The notes: generated by a model from the letters alone, not told the origin. A stretch of 33,416 nucleotides of DNA from Flavobacteriaceae bacterium (GCA_947379965.1 CANCPC010000022.1:1-33416); one strand, 5' to 3'. Shown: positions 1-8,757, counted from the stretch's first letter. Translations and numbers: made by a program.

Positions 1-343
1 ACTTATTTATGAAACTTGTTGTCATCTTTTGAAATTCAATTATTTTATTTTCTATTTCGACTGTTTTTTCTTTTGATAAAAAATTATTTTGACTAGCAAT
101 CAATAATTGTGTTTGTAATTCGAATGAAGAACCTAAACTTATATTTAAATAATGTTGAAAATGTTTATTCCCTCTATTTGAACCTTCAGCTATATTTGAT
201 GGCATAGAAACTGAACATCTATTCATTTAACTTACTAATCCATATATTTCTGATTTTGGAAATAAAGAAGTTAGTATATAAATATTATTTGTTATATCCA
301 TTGAAATAATCCAAATTTTTAAATTCTTAAAATTATGTCTCAT
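1..343 (-). pseudogene. four-helix-bundle protein, interrupted by in-frame stop, partial at window edge
   Basis: Reading the minus strand from the ATG at 343-341 gives a protein starting MRHNFKNLKIW and reaching FPKSEIYGLVS, then TAA at 229-227 as codon 39. The same frame continues at once with MNRCSVSMPSNIAEGSNRG and HYLNISLGSSFELQTQLLIA, and runs off the left edge. These are the hallmarks of the small four-helix-bundle family (S23/TIGR02436-like, about 115-120 residues), whose members usually read LVSQMNR or LTSQMNR here. One CAA to TAA change therefore explains the stop. No frameshift is needed. The family's function is not known; members are often scattered in Flavobacterium genomes near fatty acid oxidation genes. 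A short product could restart at the ATG at 226-224, but it would lack the first helix. It lies 61 bases beyond the thiolase stop on the same strand. Confidence 0.8.
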
Positions 344-404
344 TCTTTATTGTCTTATTTCCTTTCTAAAAAAATCTTGGTTCTTGTCTCTTTATTTTCA
401 ATAT

Positions 405-1586
405 CTAAAGCAACTCGTATATCCCCGCGCTTCCTTGCCCAGTCCCCACGCACATACTTACAATTCCATATTTATTTCCACGTCTTTTCATTTCGTCGAA
501 TAGTTGAACCGATAATTTAGTGCCCGTACAACCTAGCGGATGGCCTAATGCAATGGCTCCACCGTTTACATTTACAATTTCTGGATTGATGTCTAATTCA
601 CGAATTACAGCCAAGGATTGTGAGGCAAATGCTTCGTTCAGTTCTATTAAATCGATATCTTTTAATTGCAATCCGGCTTGTTTTAAGGCTTTCGGAATGG
701 CTTTCACGGGGCCAATTCCCATAATTCTGGGTTCAACTCCTGCCGAAGCGAAGTTGACTAATCGTGCAATAGGAGTAAGGTTTAATTCTTTGACCATTTC
801 TTCGCTCATTATCAAAACGAAAGCAGCACCATCACTCATTTGCGAAGAATTCCCTGCAGTTACACTTCCATCAGCAGCAAAAACGGCTCTTAATCCTGAT
901 AATGCTTCTACCGAAGTTACCATTCTTGGACCTTCATCTTTATTTACGATATACGATTTGGTTTCCTTTTTACCATTTTCATTAATGAAAGTCTGCTCAA
1001 TAGTTATGGGAACAATTTGCTTATCAAATTTCCCTTCGGCTTGTGCTTTCAAGGCTTTATTATGCGAATGAAAAGCAAACTTATCCTGATCTGCTCTTGT
1101 GATGTTATATTGTTTGGCAACCGCTTCGGCTGTTAGTCCCATTCCCCAATAATAATCTTGGTGGCCTTCAACTGCAGCGGCATAATCTGGTGTTGGTTTG
1201 TAGCCACCCATCGGAATGAAACTCATGCTTTCGACTCCACCGGCAATGATACAATCCGCCATTCCAGATTGGATTTTGGCTGTAGCCATCCCAATAGTTT
1301 CTAATCCTGAAGCACAATATCTATTGACTGTTACACCGGGAACATCTTCGATTTTTAATCCCATTAAGGAAATTAATCGTCCCACGTTCAGTCCTTGTTC
1401 GGCTTCTGGCATAGCGTTTCCAACCATCACGTCATCGATGCGTTTTTTGTCGAAATCCGGCAATTCATTCATCATAAATTGAATGGTTTCGGCAGCTAAT
1501 TCATCGGGACGCTTGAATCTAAATACGCCTTTTGGTGCTTTTCCAACGGCGGTTCTGTATGCATTTACTATATAGGCTGTTTTCAT
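405..1586 (-). CDS. fadA: acetyl-CoA acyltransferase (3-ketoacyl-CoA thiolase)
   Basis: This 393-residue protein is a complete degradative thiolase. It performs the last beta-oxidation step in the cytoplasm, splitting 3-ketoacyl-CoA with CoA to release acetyl-CoA. The acyl-carrying Cys91 sits in VNRYCASGLETIG, His349 in GGAIALGHPLGCTG, and the proton-exchanging Cys379 in SMCVGTGQGSAG; spacing and length match the family. It starts at the first ATG (MKTAYIVNAYRTAVGK), with no usable upstream start. It lies 173 bases downstream of the FadN-like gene on the same strand, so the two probably form one transcript. The gap holds a strong inverted-repeat pair that may set different mRNA stability for the two genes. 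A biosynthetic acetoacetyl-CoA thiolase is less likely given this partner. Confidence 0.92.
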   Translation of the reverse strand: MKTAYIVNAYRTAVGKAPKGVFRFKRPDELAAETIQFMMNELPDFDKKRIDDVMVGNAMPEAEQGLNVGRLISLMGLKIEDVPGVTVNRYCASGLETIGMATAKIQSGMADCIIAGGVESMSFIPMGGYKPTPDYAAAVEGHQDYYWGMGLTAEAVAKQYNITRADQDKFAFHSHNKALKAQAEGKFDKQIVPITIEQTFINENGKKETKSYIVNKDEGPRMVTSVEALSGLRAVFAADGSVTAGNSSQMSDGAAFVLIMSEEMVKELNLTPIARLVNFASAGVEPRIMGIGPVKAIPKALKQAGLQLKDIDLIELNEAFASQSLAVIRELDINPEIVNVNGGAIALGHPLGCTGTKLSVQLFDEMKRRGNKYGIVSMCVGTGQGSAGIYELL

Positions 1587-1591
1587 AAATA

Positions 1592-1761
1592 AGCCCCCTA
1601 ACCCCCGGAAGGGGGAATTCCTATTAGGGGTAAATAGGGTTTTAGAATCACATTCTTAATTATAAAGTGATATATTATTATTTCAATTATTTAAAGAACT
1701 TTTTATACACAAAATTGGTATTTACAATTTTGAGAGTTCCCCCTTCGGGGGTTAGGGGGCT
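1592..1761. repeat. inverted pair of C5/G5 REP-like hairpins
   Basis: The two outer arms, AGCCCCCTAACCCCC at 1592-1606 and GGGGGTTAGGGGGCT at 1747-1761, are perfect 15-base reverse complements. Each arm continues into its own short hairpin: CCCCC-GGAA-GGGGG at 1602-1615 and CCCCC-TTC-GGGGG at 1739-1751. About 120 AT-rich bases lie between. The right copy covers the last bases of the FadN-like stop codon (TAG, 1762-1760). The C/G runs contrast sharply with the AT-rich surroundings. The arrangement resembles paired REP (BIME-type) elements between genes of an operon. I recall similar C-run motifs in Flavobacterium intergenic DNA but cannot check this here. Confidence 0.8.
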
Positions 1762-4150
1762 AATTTCTCAATGGTTTCCCTTTGGTTAACATAAATTGGA
1801 TGCGTTCCAATGTTTTTCTTTCGGTACATAAACTCAAAAAAGCTTCTCTTTCGATATCCAATAAATATTGTTCGGATACCAATGTTGGTTCGGATAAATC
1901 ACCACCAGCCATTACATAAGCTAGTTTGTTGGCAATTTTCTTGTCGTGTTCCGAGATGTATTTTCCGGCTTCCATTTGGTCGGTTCCAACTAAGAACATT
2001 CCCAACGCTTGTTTTCCCAAAACTTTTACATCATTTCTGCGAATAGGTTGGGTGTAACCGGCTTCGGCCATTATCAAAGCGTGTTTTTTGGCTTCGGCAA
2101 TTTGACGGTCTTTATTGACAACGACAACATCTTTTCCGTGTTGTAAAACGCCTAAATCAAAGGCTTCGTGAGCCGAAGTTGACACTTTGGCCATAGCCAC
2201 AGTCAAGAAATATTCTTGCAAAACATTCAGTTCGACATCGTTTTTACGAAATAAATCAGAAGCTCTCAAGGCCATTTCTTTCGATCCACCACCACCTGGA
2301 ATTACGCCAACGCCAAATTCGACCAATCCAATATATGTTTCTGCCGCTGCAACCACTTTATCAGCGTGCATGCTCATTTCGCAACCGCCCCCCAAAGTCA
2401 TTCCGTGTGGTGCCACGATTACTGGAATTCCAGAATAGCGTACGCGCATCATGGTGTCTTGGAACATTTTAATCGCCATATTGAGCTCATCGTATTCTTG
2501 CTCGACAGCCATCATAAATATCATTCCGATGTTGGCACCCACCGAAAAATTGGCTCCTTGGTTTCCAATAACCAAACCTTGGTATTCTTTTTCGGATAAG
2601 TCAATGGCTTTGTTTATGGCTTGTAAAACGTCGCCACCAATGGTATTCATTTTCGATTGAAACTCTAAATTTAAAATTCCGTCACCTAAATCTTGGATAA
2701 TGGCACCACTATTACTCCATATTTTTTTGCTTTCGCGAATATTATTCAGGATGATAAAGGCATCTTGTCCTGGAACTTTGTTTTGCGTTTTATTTGGAAT
2801 GTTGTAAAAATAAGTTGCGCCTTCTTTTACGGTATAAAAACTCGAATTTCCGGAAGCTACCATTTCATTCACCCAAGCGTTTGGTTCTAAACCTTCGGCT
2901 TTCATGATTTCGATTCCTTTTGCTACGCCAATGGCATCCCAAATTTCGAAAGGTCCATTTTCCCAACCGAAACCAGCTTTCATAGCATCGTCGATTTTGT
3001 ATAATTCGTCTGATATTTCAGGAATTCTATTCGATACATAGGCAAACATTCCGGCGAAACTTTTTCTGTAAAATTCACCCGCTTTATCGGTTCCTTTTAC
3101 TAAAACCTTAAAGCGATCTATAGGTTTGTCAATGGTTTTTGTTAGTTCCAAAGTAGCAAATGAAGCTTTTTTTGCAGTACGATATTCCAAGGTATTTAAA
3201 TCCAAAGTCAGAATATCTCGTCCTTCTTTTTTATAAAAACCTTGTCCCGTCTTGCTTCCTAACCAATTATTTTCCATCATTTTTGTGATGAAATCCGGTA
3301 ATTCGAATAATTCGTGCTGTTCGTCGTTTGGACAGTTTTCGAAGATTCCGTTGGCAACATGCACCAATGTATCCAAACCGACTACATCGACCGTTCTGAA
3401 AGTAGCTGATTTTGGTCTTCCAATAACGGGACCGGTCAATTTATCAACTTCTTCGATGGTTAATCCTAATTCTTTGACTAAATGGAATAAACTTTGGATT
3501 CCGTAAATTCCAATTCTGTTTCCGATAAAAGCAGGAGTATCTTTGGCTACGACCGAAGTTTTACCTAAGAATTTCTCTCCATATATAGTAAGGAAGTCCA
3601 AAACTTCGGTTGAAGTTTGTGGGCCAGGAATAATTTCAAATAATTTTAAGTAACGCGCTGGATTAAAAAAGTGGGTTCCGCAAAAGTGTTTCTGAAAATC
3701 ATCTGATCTTCCTTCGCTCATAAAATGAATTGGAATTCCAGATGTATTTGAGGTTACTAAAGTCCCCGGTTTACGAAATTTTTCTATTTGTTCGAAAACC
3801 AATTTTTTAACTTCCAAACGTTCTACCACCACTTCGATAATCCAATCAACATTGGCAAGTTGCGCTATATCATCGGTTGTATTTCCAGTAGTGATTCTAC
3901 TTGCAAATTTGGGATGATAAATAGGAGATGGTTTCGATTTCAGCGCATTTTGAAAATGTTCGTTTACCAAGCGATTGCGAACGATTTTACTTTCTAATGT
4001 CAATCCTTTCTTGGCTTCGGCTTCGGTAAGTTCTAATGGAACAATATCCAAAAGCAATACTTCAACACCAATATTGGCAAAATGACAGGCAATTCCTGAG
4101 CCCATAATTCCGGATCCAATTACTGCAACTTTTTTAATCGATCTTTTCAT
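1760..4150 (-). CDS. fadN: 3-hydroxyacyl-CoA dehydrogenase / enoyl-CoA hydratase, FadN-like multienzyme
   Basis: This 796-residue fusion carries two beta-oxidation activities. Residues 6-30 form the NAD-binding Rossmann entry (VAVIGSGIMGSG), followed by the dehydrogenase domains to about residue 400. The C-terminal part, about 455-690, is a crotonase-fold hydratase, with GANFSVGANIG and MTLGGGCEMSMHA as oxyanion-hole segments and VEFGVGVIPGGGGSKEMALR nearby. The dehydrogenase-first order is opposite to E. coli FadB/FadJ and matches Bacillus FadN, hence the symbol. It converts enoyl-CoA to 3-hydroxyacyl-CoA and then 3-ketoacyl-CoA, the substrate of the thiolase downstream. It starts 12 bases after the marR stop, so the two are almost certainly cotranscribed. 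Its stop codon lies in the C5/G5 repeat. Confidence 0.9.
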   Translation of the reverse strand: MKRSIKKVAVIGSGIMGSGIACHFANIGVEVLLLDIVPLELTEAEAKKGLTLESKIVRNRLVNEHFQNALKSKPSPIYHPKFASRITTGNTTDDIAQLANVDWIIEVVVERLEVKKLVFEQIEKFRKPGTLVTSNTSGIPIHFMSEGRSDDFQKHFCGTHFFNPARYLKLFEIIPGPQTSTEVLDFLTIYGEKFLGKTSVVAKDTPAFIGNRIGIYGIQSLFHLVKELGLTIEEVDKLTGPVIGRPKSATFRTVDVVGLDTLVHVANGIFENCPNDEQHELFELPDFITKMMENNWLGSKTGQGFYKKEGRDILTLDLNTLEYRTAKKASFATLELTKTIDKPIDRFKVLVKGTDKAGEFYRKSFAGMFAYVSNRIPEISDELYKIDDAMKAGFGWENGPFEIWDAIGVAKGIEIMKAEGLEPNAWVNEMVASGNSSFYTVKEGATYFYNIPNKTQNKVPGQDAFIILNNIRESKKIWSNSGAIIQDLGDGILNLEFQSKMNTIGGDVLQAINKAIDLSEKEYQGLVIGNQGANFSVGANIGMIFMMAVEQEYDELNMAIKMFQDTMMRVRYSGIPVIVAPHGMTLGGGCEMSMHADKVVAAAETYIGLVEFGVGVIPGGGGSKEMALRASDLFRKNDVELNVLQEYFLTVAMAKVSTSAHEAFDLGVLQHGKDVVVVNKDRQIAEAKKHALIMAEAGYTQPIRRNDVKVLGKQALGMFLVGTDQMEAGKYISEHDKKIANKLAYVMAGGDLSEPTLVSEQYLLDIEREAFLSLCTERKTLERIQFMLTKGKPLRN

Positions 4151-4162
4151 TGGTTATTTTTT

Positions 4163-4621
4163 TTAAACAACTCCCGAGTTGTCTTTACTATTAAATATGT
4201 TTTTATCTTGAATTAATTCATTGATAATTTCTGAAACTTCAATAAAATGTTGAAGTTGTTCTTCTGAAATATTTTGTAAAACAGCTTCATTAAATTTTAA
4301 AACGGTATTTTTTGAAAACTCTCTTTTTTCTTTACCAAATTCAGTTAAATAAATTAATACACCACGACCATCAAGAGGGTTTTTCTCTTTTATAATCAAT
4401 CCTTTTTCTTCCATAGACTTTAAGGTTCGGGTTAAGCTAGTTGCTTCCATACCCATTTTTGGCCCTAAAGCAGTAGATGGTGTTCCATTTTCTTTGTCCA
4501 TGCTTAATAATGCAAAACCGGTTGACATTGTAGCTCCATATTTTGTAGCTTCCTCATTGTACATTCTAGCAACTGCTTGCCAAGTTGCCCTAAGTATATA
4601 GTCTATTGTTTTGTTTTTCAT
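4163..4621 (-). CDS. MarR family transcriptional regulator of the fatty-acid oxidation operon
   Basis: This 152-residue protein has the MarR layout: an N-terminal helix pair for dimerisation, a winged helix-turn-helix at about residues 45-110, and a C-terminal dimer helix. TALGPKMGMEATSLTRTLKSME is the recognition region and EKNPLDGRGVLIYLTEFG is the wing with its conserved D-x-R. It is the first gene of the operon and is followed after 12 bases by the FadN-like gene. It is therefore likely a repressor of its own operon, released by acyl-CoA or free fatty acid. The ligand is an inference from context. A perfect 12-base palindrome at 4669-4680 overlaps its promoter and is the natural operator candidate. 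Confidence 0.88.
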   Translation of the reverse strand: MKNKTIDYILRATWQAVARMYNEEATKYGATMSTGFALLSMDKENGTPSTALGPKMGMEATSLTRTLKSMEEKGLIIKEKNPLDGRGVLIYLTEFGKEKREFSKNTVLKFNEAVLQNISEEQLQHFIEVSEIINELIQDKNIFNSKDNSGVV

Positions 4622-4648
4622 AAATATTTTTTTATTATAATCTTACCT

Positions 4649-4680
4649 CAAATATATTAAAAAAATACTATGCATGCATA
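4649..4680 (-). promoter_or_regulatory. marR-fadN-fadA promoter with palindromic operator
   Basis: On the minus strand TATATTTG at 4656-4649 fits the Bacteroidota -7 box TAnnTTTG. Upstream of it, where the -33 box would lie, is the perfect palindrome TATGCATGCATA (4669-4680). No clear TTG sits at -33, so the promoter may be weak or depend on another factor. A second AT-only palindrome, TTAAATATT-TTTT-AATATTTAA, lies at 4686-4707. A MarR dimer on the first palindrome would block the polymerase. Confidence 0.6.
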
Positions 4681-4716
4681 ATAAATTAAATATTTTTTAA
4701 TATTTAAATAAAGGAC

Positions 4717-4742
4717 AAAAAAAAACTCCTGTAGGGAGTTTT
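4717..4742 (-). terminator. Rho-independent terminator of the acyl-CoA ligase gene
   Basis: AAAACTCC (4722-4729) and GGAGTTTT (4735-4742) pair around a five-base loop. Read on the minus strand the stem is followed by a U-run from the A-tract at 4717-4725. It lies 22 bases past the ligase stop codon, and separates that gene from marR. Confidence 0.75.
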
Positions 4743-4764
4743 ATGATGAACGAAATAAAAAATA

Positions 4765-6537
4765 TTAGTTGTAAATTTTAACATATAAATCTTTGTATTT
4801 TTCTAATACAATTTTTCGTTTTAATTTTAGAGTAGGGGTTAAGTGTCCTGAATTTATAGACCACACATCGGGTGTTAATTCGAAACGTTTGATTTTTTCC
4901 CAATTCCCGAATTTTTTATTCAAAATATCAACTTCTTCTTGAATGCGTTCTATCACTTTTGGATTCGCGATTACTTCTTCATTGTTTGCACCAACAGAGA
5001 TACCGTGAATTTTTTCCCATTCTCTAACAAACTCAAAATTGGGTTGGATAAAAGCTGCTGGCATTTTTTGGCCGTCGCCAATAACCATTATTTGTTCTAT
5101 AAAACGGGATTGTTTCATCGCGTTTTCAAGCAATTGAGGCGAAATATATTTACCTCCAGAGGTTTTGAACATTTCTTTTTTGCGATCTGTAATTTTAAGA
5201 AAACCTTCTTTGTCAATTTCTCCAATATCGCCAGTATGAAAATATCCGTCTACGATTGCTTCATTTGTTAAAGCTTCATCTTTGAAATAACCCAACATTA
5301 TATTTGATCCTTTACACAGGATTTCTCCATCTTGGGCAATTTTCACTTCTACATTGTCGATTATTTTTCCAACAGTTCCCACTTTGAAACCGTGATTTCT
5401 CATGTCATTTACAGAGATTACGGGCGAAGTTTCAGTTAAACCATAACCTTCCATTACGGGAATTTGGGCCGCAGCGAATACTCTGGCAAGCCTTGGCTGT
5501 AAAGCCGCACTTCCGGAAACCATTAAATCTAAATTGCCGCCTAAACCGGCTCTCCATTTGCTGAAGATGAGTTTTCTTGCTATTTTTAATTGAAATTCAT
5601 ACCAAAATCCATTGGTTCCATAAGGTTCAAATCGTAATCCTAAATCGACAGCCCAAAAAAACATTCTTCTTTTAATACCAGAAAGTTGCAATCCTTTTGA
5701 ATAGATTTTGTCATATACTTTTTCAAGTAGCCTAGGCACAGCTGACATTACAGTTGGTTTTACCTCATTGATATTGTCACTAATCTTATCTATTGATTCT
5801 CCAAAATATACTGAAACACCATAATATTGGTATAAATACAAAATCATTCTTTCGAAAATATGGCAAATAGGCAAGAAGCTCATCGCGCGACTTTTTCCTC
5901 TTTCAAAAGGAATTCTCGCAGCGCTATCTAGCACATTTGAAACGATATTTTGGTGTGAAAGCATAACTCCTTTTGGTTTTCCCGTCGTTCCCGAAGTATA
6001 AATTATGGTGGCTAAATCTCCTGTTTTAACGTTGTTTTTTCGGTTTTCAACTTCATCTTGATTGCTTTGGTCTTCGCCAAGAACAAGAAGTTCTTGCCAG
6101 TTTTTACAACCTTCAATTTCGTCAAAAGAAAATACTTCTTTTAGATTAGGAAGATTTGATTTTATTAAATTCACTTTTCGCAACACTTCGGCATCCGATA
6201 CAAAACAGTAGATGGAACCAGAGTGATTAAGAATATATTCGTAATCTGCTTCGGCAATTGTTGGGTAAATAGGGATATTTTGCGCTCCAGTTTGTAACAC
6301 ACCAATATCCATAATATTCCATTCAGTTCTATTATTGGTAGAAATCAACGCAATTTTATCGTTTTTTTGAATTCCCATTCGTAACAATGCTCTCGAAATA
6401 GCATTGGCTTTTGAAATATATTCTTCAGTTGAAGTTTTTACCCAAACCCCATTACACTTGGTTACCAAAGCATCTAGAATAGAGTATTGTTCAAGTTGAA
6501 AATAGGGAAAATCAAATAAACGGGTGATATTGGTCAT
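4765..6537 (-). CDS. long-chain fatty acid--CoA ligase (AMP-forming)
   Basis: This 590-residue protein activates fatty acids to acyl-CoA with ATP, the entry step to beta-oxidation. The phosphate-binding signature IIYTSGTTGKPKGVMLSH spans residues 178-195. Further on are GYGLTETSPVIS, the hinge region GYFHTGDIGEID, and the C-terminal lysine-bearing segment DRKKEMFKTSGGKYISPQ. No signal peptide is present; such enzymes sit on the inner face of the membrane. Length and motifs match FACS-type ligases (FadD15 or long-chain acyl-CoA synthetase type). It lies upstream of marR on the same strand, but a terminator at 4717-4742 separates them, so regulation by the same MarR is possible but not shown. 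Acyl-ACP synthetase activity is an alternative that sequence alone cannot exclude. Confidence 0.9.
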   Translation of the reverse strand: MTNITRLFDFPYFQLEQYSILDALVTKCNGVWVKTSTEEYISKANAISRALLRMGIQKNDKIALISTNNRTEWNIMDIGVLQTGAQNIPIYPTIAEADYEYILNHSGSIYCFVSDAEVLRKVNLIKSNLPNLKEVFSFDEIEGCKNWQELLVLGEDQSNQDEVENRKNNVKTGDLATIIYTSGTTGKPKGVMLSHQNIVSNVLDSAARIPFERGKSRAMSFLPICHIFERMILYLYQYYGVSVYFGESIDKISDNINEVKPTVMSAVPRLLEKVYDKIYSKGLQLSGIKRRMFFWAVDLGLRFEPYGTNGFWYEFQLKIARKLIFSKWRAGLGGNLDLMVSGSAALQPRLARVFAAAQIPVMEGYGLTETSPVISVNDMRNHGFKVGTVGKIIDNVEVKIAQDGEILCKGSNIMLGYFKDEALTNEAIVDGYFHTGDIGEIDKEGFLKITDRKKEMFKTSGGKYISPQLLENAMKQSRFIEQIMVIGDGQKMPAAFIQPNFEFVREWEKIHGISVGANNEEVIANPKVIERIQEEVDILNKKFGNWEKIKRFELTPDVWSINSGHLTPTLKLKRKIVLEKYKDLYVKIYN

Positions 6538-6751
6538 TTTAAAAAGTGTTAATTTATCGCAAATTAAGTAATAAATTATTAGTGAGCAATCTTTAAGCTT
6601 TTAAAAGTTTATACAAAAAAAGATCTATTATTAGTTAACTATTATTTTGAACTACCATTTAAATTAGTATCCTGTTTTTTGTCATAAGTTTAACAACACC
6701 CAATCAATTAAATGTAATATATTTACAAAACATTAATTAATTGTTACCAAA

Positions 6752-8686
6752 ATGCAAAAAAACTTACGACTAAATGAATATAAAGTCTTATTTTACAGAC
6801 TTTCTTTGGCTTATATTTTTTATTTTATTGCCCGAATTCTTTTTTACCTTTATAATACCGATTTACTTAGAGTAGAATCACTATCGGATTTTCTTTCGCT
6901 AAGTTATTATGGTTTAGCTTTTGATACGACAGCGATTTTATATGTAAATCTTCTGTTTATCATCTTTTCGGTGTTGCCATTTTATAAAAATACGACCGTT
7001 AAATATCAACGAAATCTCTTTTATCTTTATTTTGGAACAAATTTATTGGCTTATGCCACAAACTTTATTGACTTTATTTATTACAAGTTTACTTATGCTC
7101 GAACTACAATTGTAGCGCTCAACGTAATCAAACACGAAACCAATAAAAAGGTTTTGTTTTTTAGTTTCATGATTGAATATTGGCATGTTTTGGCATTATT
7201 TATACTATGTTCCTTGTTGTGGATATATTTGTACAAAAAGATTAACGTTAAAGTTTCGGCTCCAACAAAAAAAATACATTATTTTGGGTTTTCAACTGCA
7301 GGATTTTTATTGATAATTTTGCTTACGATTGGCGGTATTCGCGGTGGTGATTTCAAGAAATCGACTCGACCAATTAATCTTTTAGACGCCAGTCGTCATG
7401 TCAAAAATATCGTTCATTCTGACATTGTTCTTAATACGCCTTTTGCAATTATTAGAACGATGTTTGCTAATAGTTTTCTAAAAACAAATTACCCAGGAGT
7501 TACGGAGCAATTGATTTCAGAGAAAATTCAACCTATAAAACAATATCATAATAATCCAGAAACGAAACCCAATGTGGTTGTTTTTATTATCGAAAGTTAT
7601 GGTCGCGAATACATTGGAGCATTCAACAAAAAATCAGGTATTCCTAATTATAAAACGCATGCGCCGTTCTTAGATTCCTTGTCGCAACACAGTATGATTT
7701 TTACCAATGCGTATGCTAATGGTCGACAATCGATACACGGTATGTCCTCCGTTTTGGCTGGAATTCCGTCGTTTAAAGATGCATTTACGTCTTCTCCATA
7801 TCCAAAACAGAAAATAGAATCCATCGTTTCTACTTTGAAAAGTGATGGTTATGACACTTCCTTTTTTCATGGAGCTGCCAATGGTTCAATGGGATTTTTA
7901 GGTTTCGGAAACATTCTTGGTATCGATCATTATTATGGAAGAACCGAGTTTAATGACGATTCGCAATTTGATGGTTATTGGGGAATTTGGGACGAACCCT
8001 TTTTTCAATTCATGAAAAACACTTTGGATAAAAAGAAAACTCCGTTTTTTGCTTCCATTTTTACGGTTTCATCGCATGAACCTTATATCATTCCTGAAAA
8101 ATATAAAAACACATTTCATGAAGGTGGAGTTCCTATTCATAAATGCGCGGAATACACTGATTTTGCTCTAAAAAGATTTTTTACTGAAGCAAAAAAACAG
8201 CCATGGTTTTCGAATACTATTTTTGTTTTGGTTGCCGATCACTGTAACCAAATCTATTATGATGAATATCAAAAACCAATTAATAGATATGCCGTTCCTA
8301 TAATTATCTACAAACCGAATAGTAAATATGTGGGCGTTGATGATGATTTTGCACAGCAAATTGATATTTACCCAACGATTTTGGACATGATTGGATACAA
8401 AAAACCGTTCCGAAGTTGGGGCAGAAGCTTGTTCGACAAAAAAACAACAGTACCTTTTGTAATCAATTCTACGGGAAGTATTTACCAATTTGCAAGAGGA
8501 AATTACATTTGTACTTTCGACGGAAAAGTGGCACTTGGATTTTATGATAAAAATGATAAAGCTCTGGCTAACAATTTAATAAAAAACCGAAATCCAGAAA
8601 TGGATGATTTAGAATTACGTTGCAAAGCTTTTATTCAGGATTATATGAATCGTGTTGTAGACAAAAAAATGTTCTATAAACCTTAA
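6752..8686 (+). CDS. LTA synthase family membrane protein (alkaline phosphatase/sulfatase fold)
   Basis: This 644-residue protein has an N-terminal membrane part of about five helices (residues 15-35, 55-77, 88-112, 138-160, 178-195), then a large extracytoplasmic domain. From residue 274, VVVFIIESYGREYIGAF supplies the first metal ligand (E281). ANGRQSIHGMSS holds the likely nucleophile Ser327 in the place of the Thr of LtaS, and VADHCN supplies D496 and H497. The fold transfers or cleaves phospho-head groups or sulfate esters. Gram-negative Bacteroidota do not make lipoteichoic acid, so the substrate is unknown; phosphoglycerol or phosphoethanolamine transfer to an envelope glycan or lipid is plausible. 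It is monocistronic, divergent from the ligase, and ends in a strong shared terminator. Confidence 0.87.
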   Translation: MQKNLRLNEYKVLFYRLSLAYIFYFIARILFYLYNTDLLRVESLSDFLSLSYYGLAFDTTAILYVNLLFIIFSVLPFYKNTTVKYQRNLFYLYFGTNLLAYATNFIDFIYYKFTYARTTIVALNVIKHETNKKVLFFSFMIEYWHVLALFILCSLLWIYLYKKINVKVSAPTKKIHYFGFSTAGFLLIILLTIGGIRGGDFKKSTRPINLLDASRHVKNIVHSDIVLNTPFAIIRTMFANSFLKTNYPGVTEQLISEKIQPIKQYHNNPETKPNVVVFIIESYGREYIGAFNKKSGIPNYKTHAPFLDSLSQHSMIFTNAYANGRQSIHGMSSVLAGIPSFKDAFTSSPYPKQKIESIVSTLKSDGYDTSFFHGAANGSMGFLGFGNILGIDHYYGRTEFNDDSQFDGYWGIWDEPFFQFMKNTLDKKKTPFFASIFTVSSHEPYIIPEKYKNTFHEGGVPIHKCAEYTDFALKRFFTEAKKQPWFSNTIFVLVADHCNQIYYDEYQKPINRYAVPIIIYKPNSKYVGVDDDFAQQIDIYPTILDMIGYKKPFRSWGRSLFDKKTTVPFVINSTGSIYQFARGNYICTFDGKVALGFYDKNDKALANNLIKNRNPEMDDLELRCKAFIQDYMNRVVDKKMFYKP

Positions 8687-8725
8687 ACCCTAAAAGTATT
8701 TTTTTATTATTACTATTAAACTACT

Positions 8726-8757
8726 AAAAAAGCGTTTACAATTAGTAAACGCTTTTT
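8726..8757. terminator. bidirectional terminator between the LTA-synthase-like gene and purL
   Basis: AAAAAGCGTTTAC and GTAAACGCTTTTT form a 13-base-pair stem around AATTA (8740-8744), with A-run and T-run flanks. It serves both convergent genes. Confidence 0.92.

Noticed and set aside
520..1071. Plus-strand reading frame of 183 codons opposite the thiolase gene
   Set aside because: It is a shadow of the thiolase codons: no family motif, no promoter, and the opposite strand encodes intact thiolase active-site motifs.
4163..6537. A single operon from the acyl-CoA ligase through marR to fadA
   Set aside because: A good terminator at 4717-4742 and a separate promoter at 4656-4649 lie between the ligase and marR.
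6632..6641. TAGTTAACTA palindrome between the acyl-CoA ligase and LTA-synthase-like genes
   Set aside because: Ten bases of palindrome made mainly of A and T is likely by chance here, and it is not near a recognisable promoter box.
6752..8686. Calling the protein a true lipoteichoic acid synthase
   Set aside because: The surrounding genes indicate a Gram-negative Bacteroidota cell, which has no lipoteichoic acid, and the nucleophile position is Ser, not Thr.
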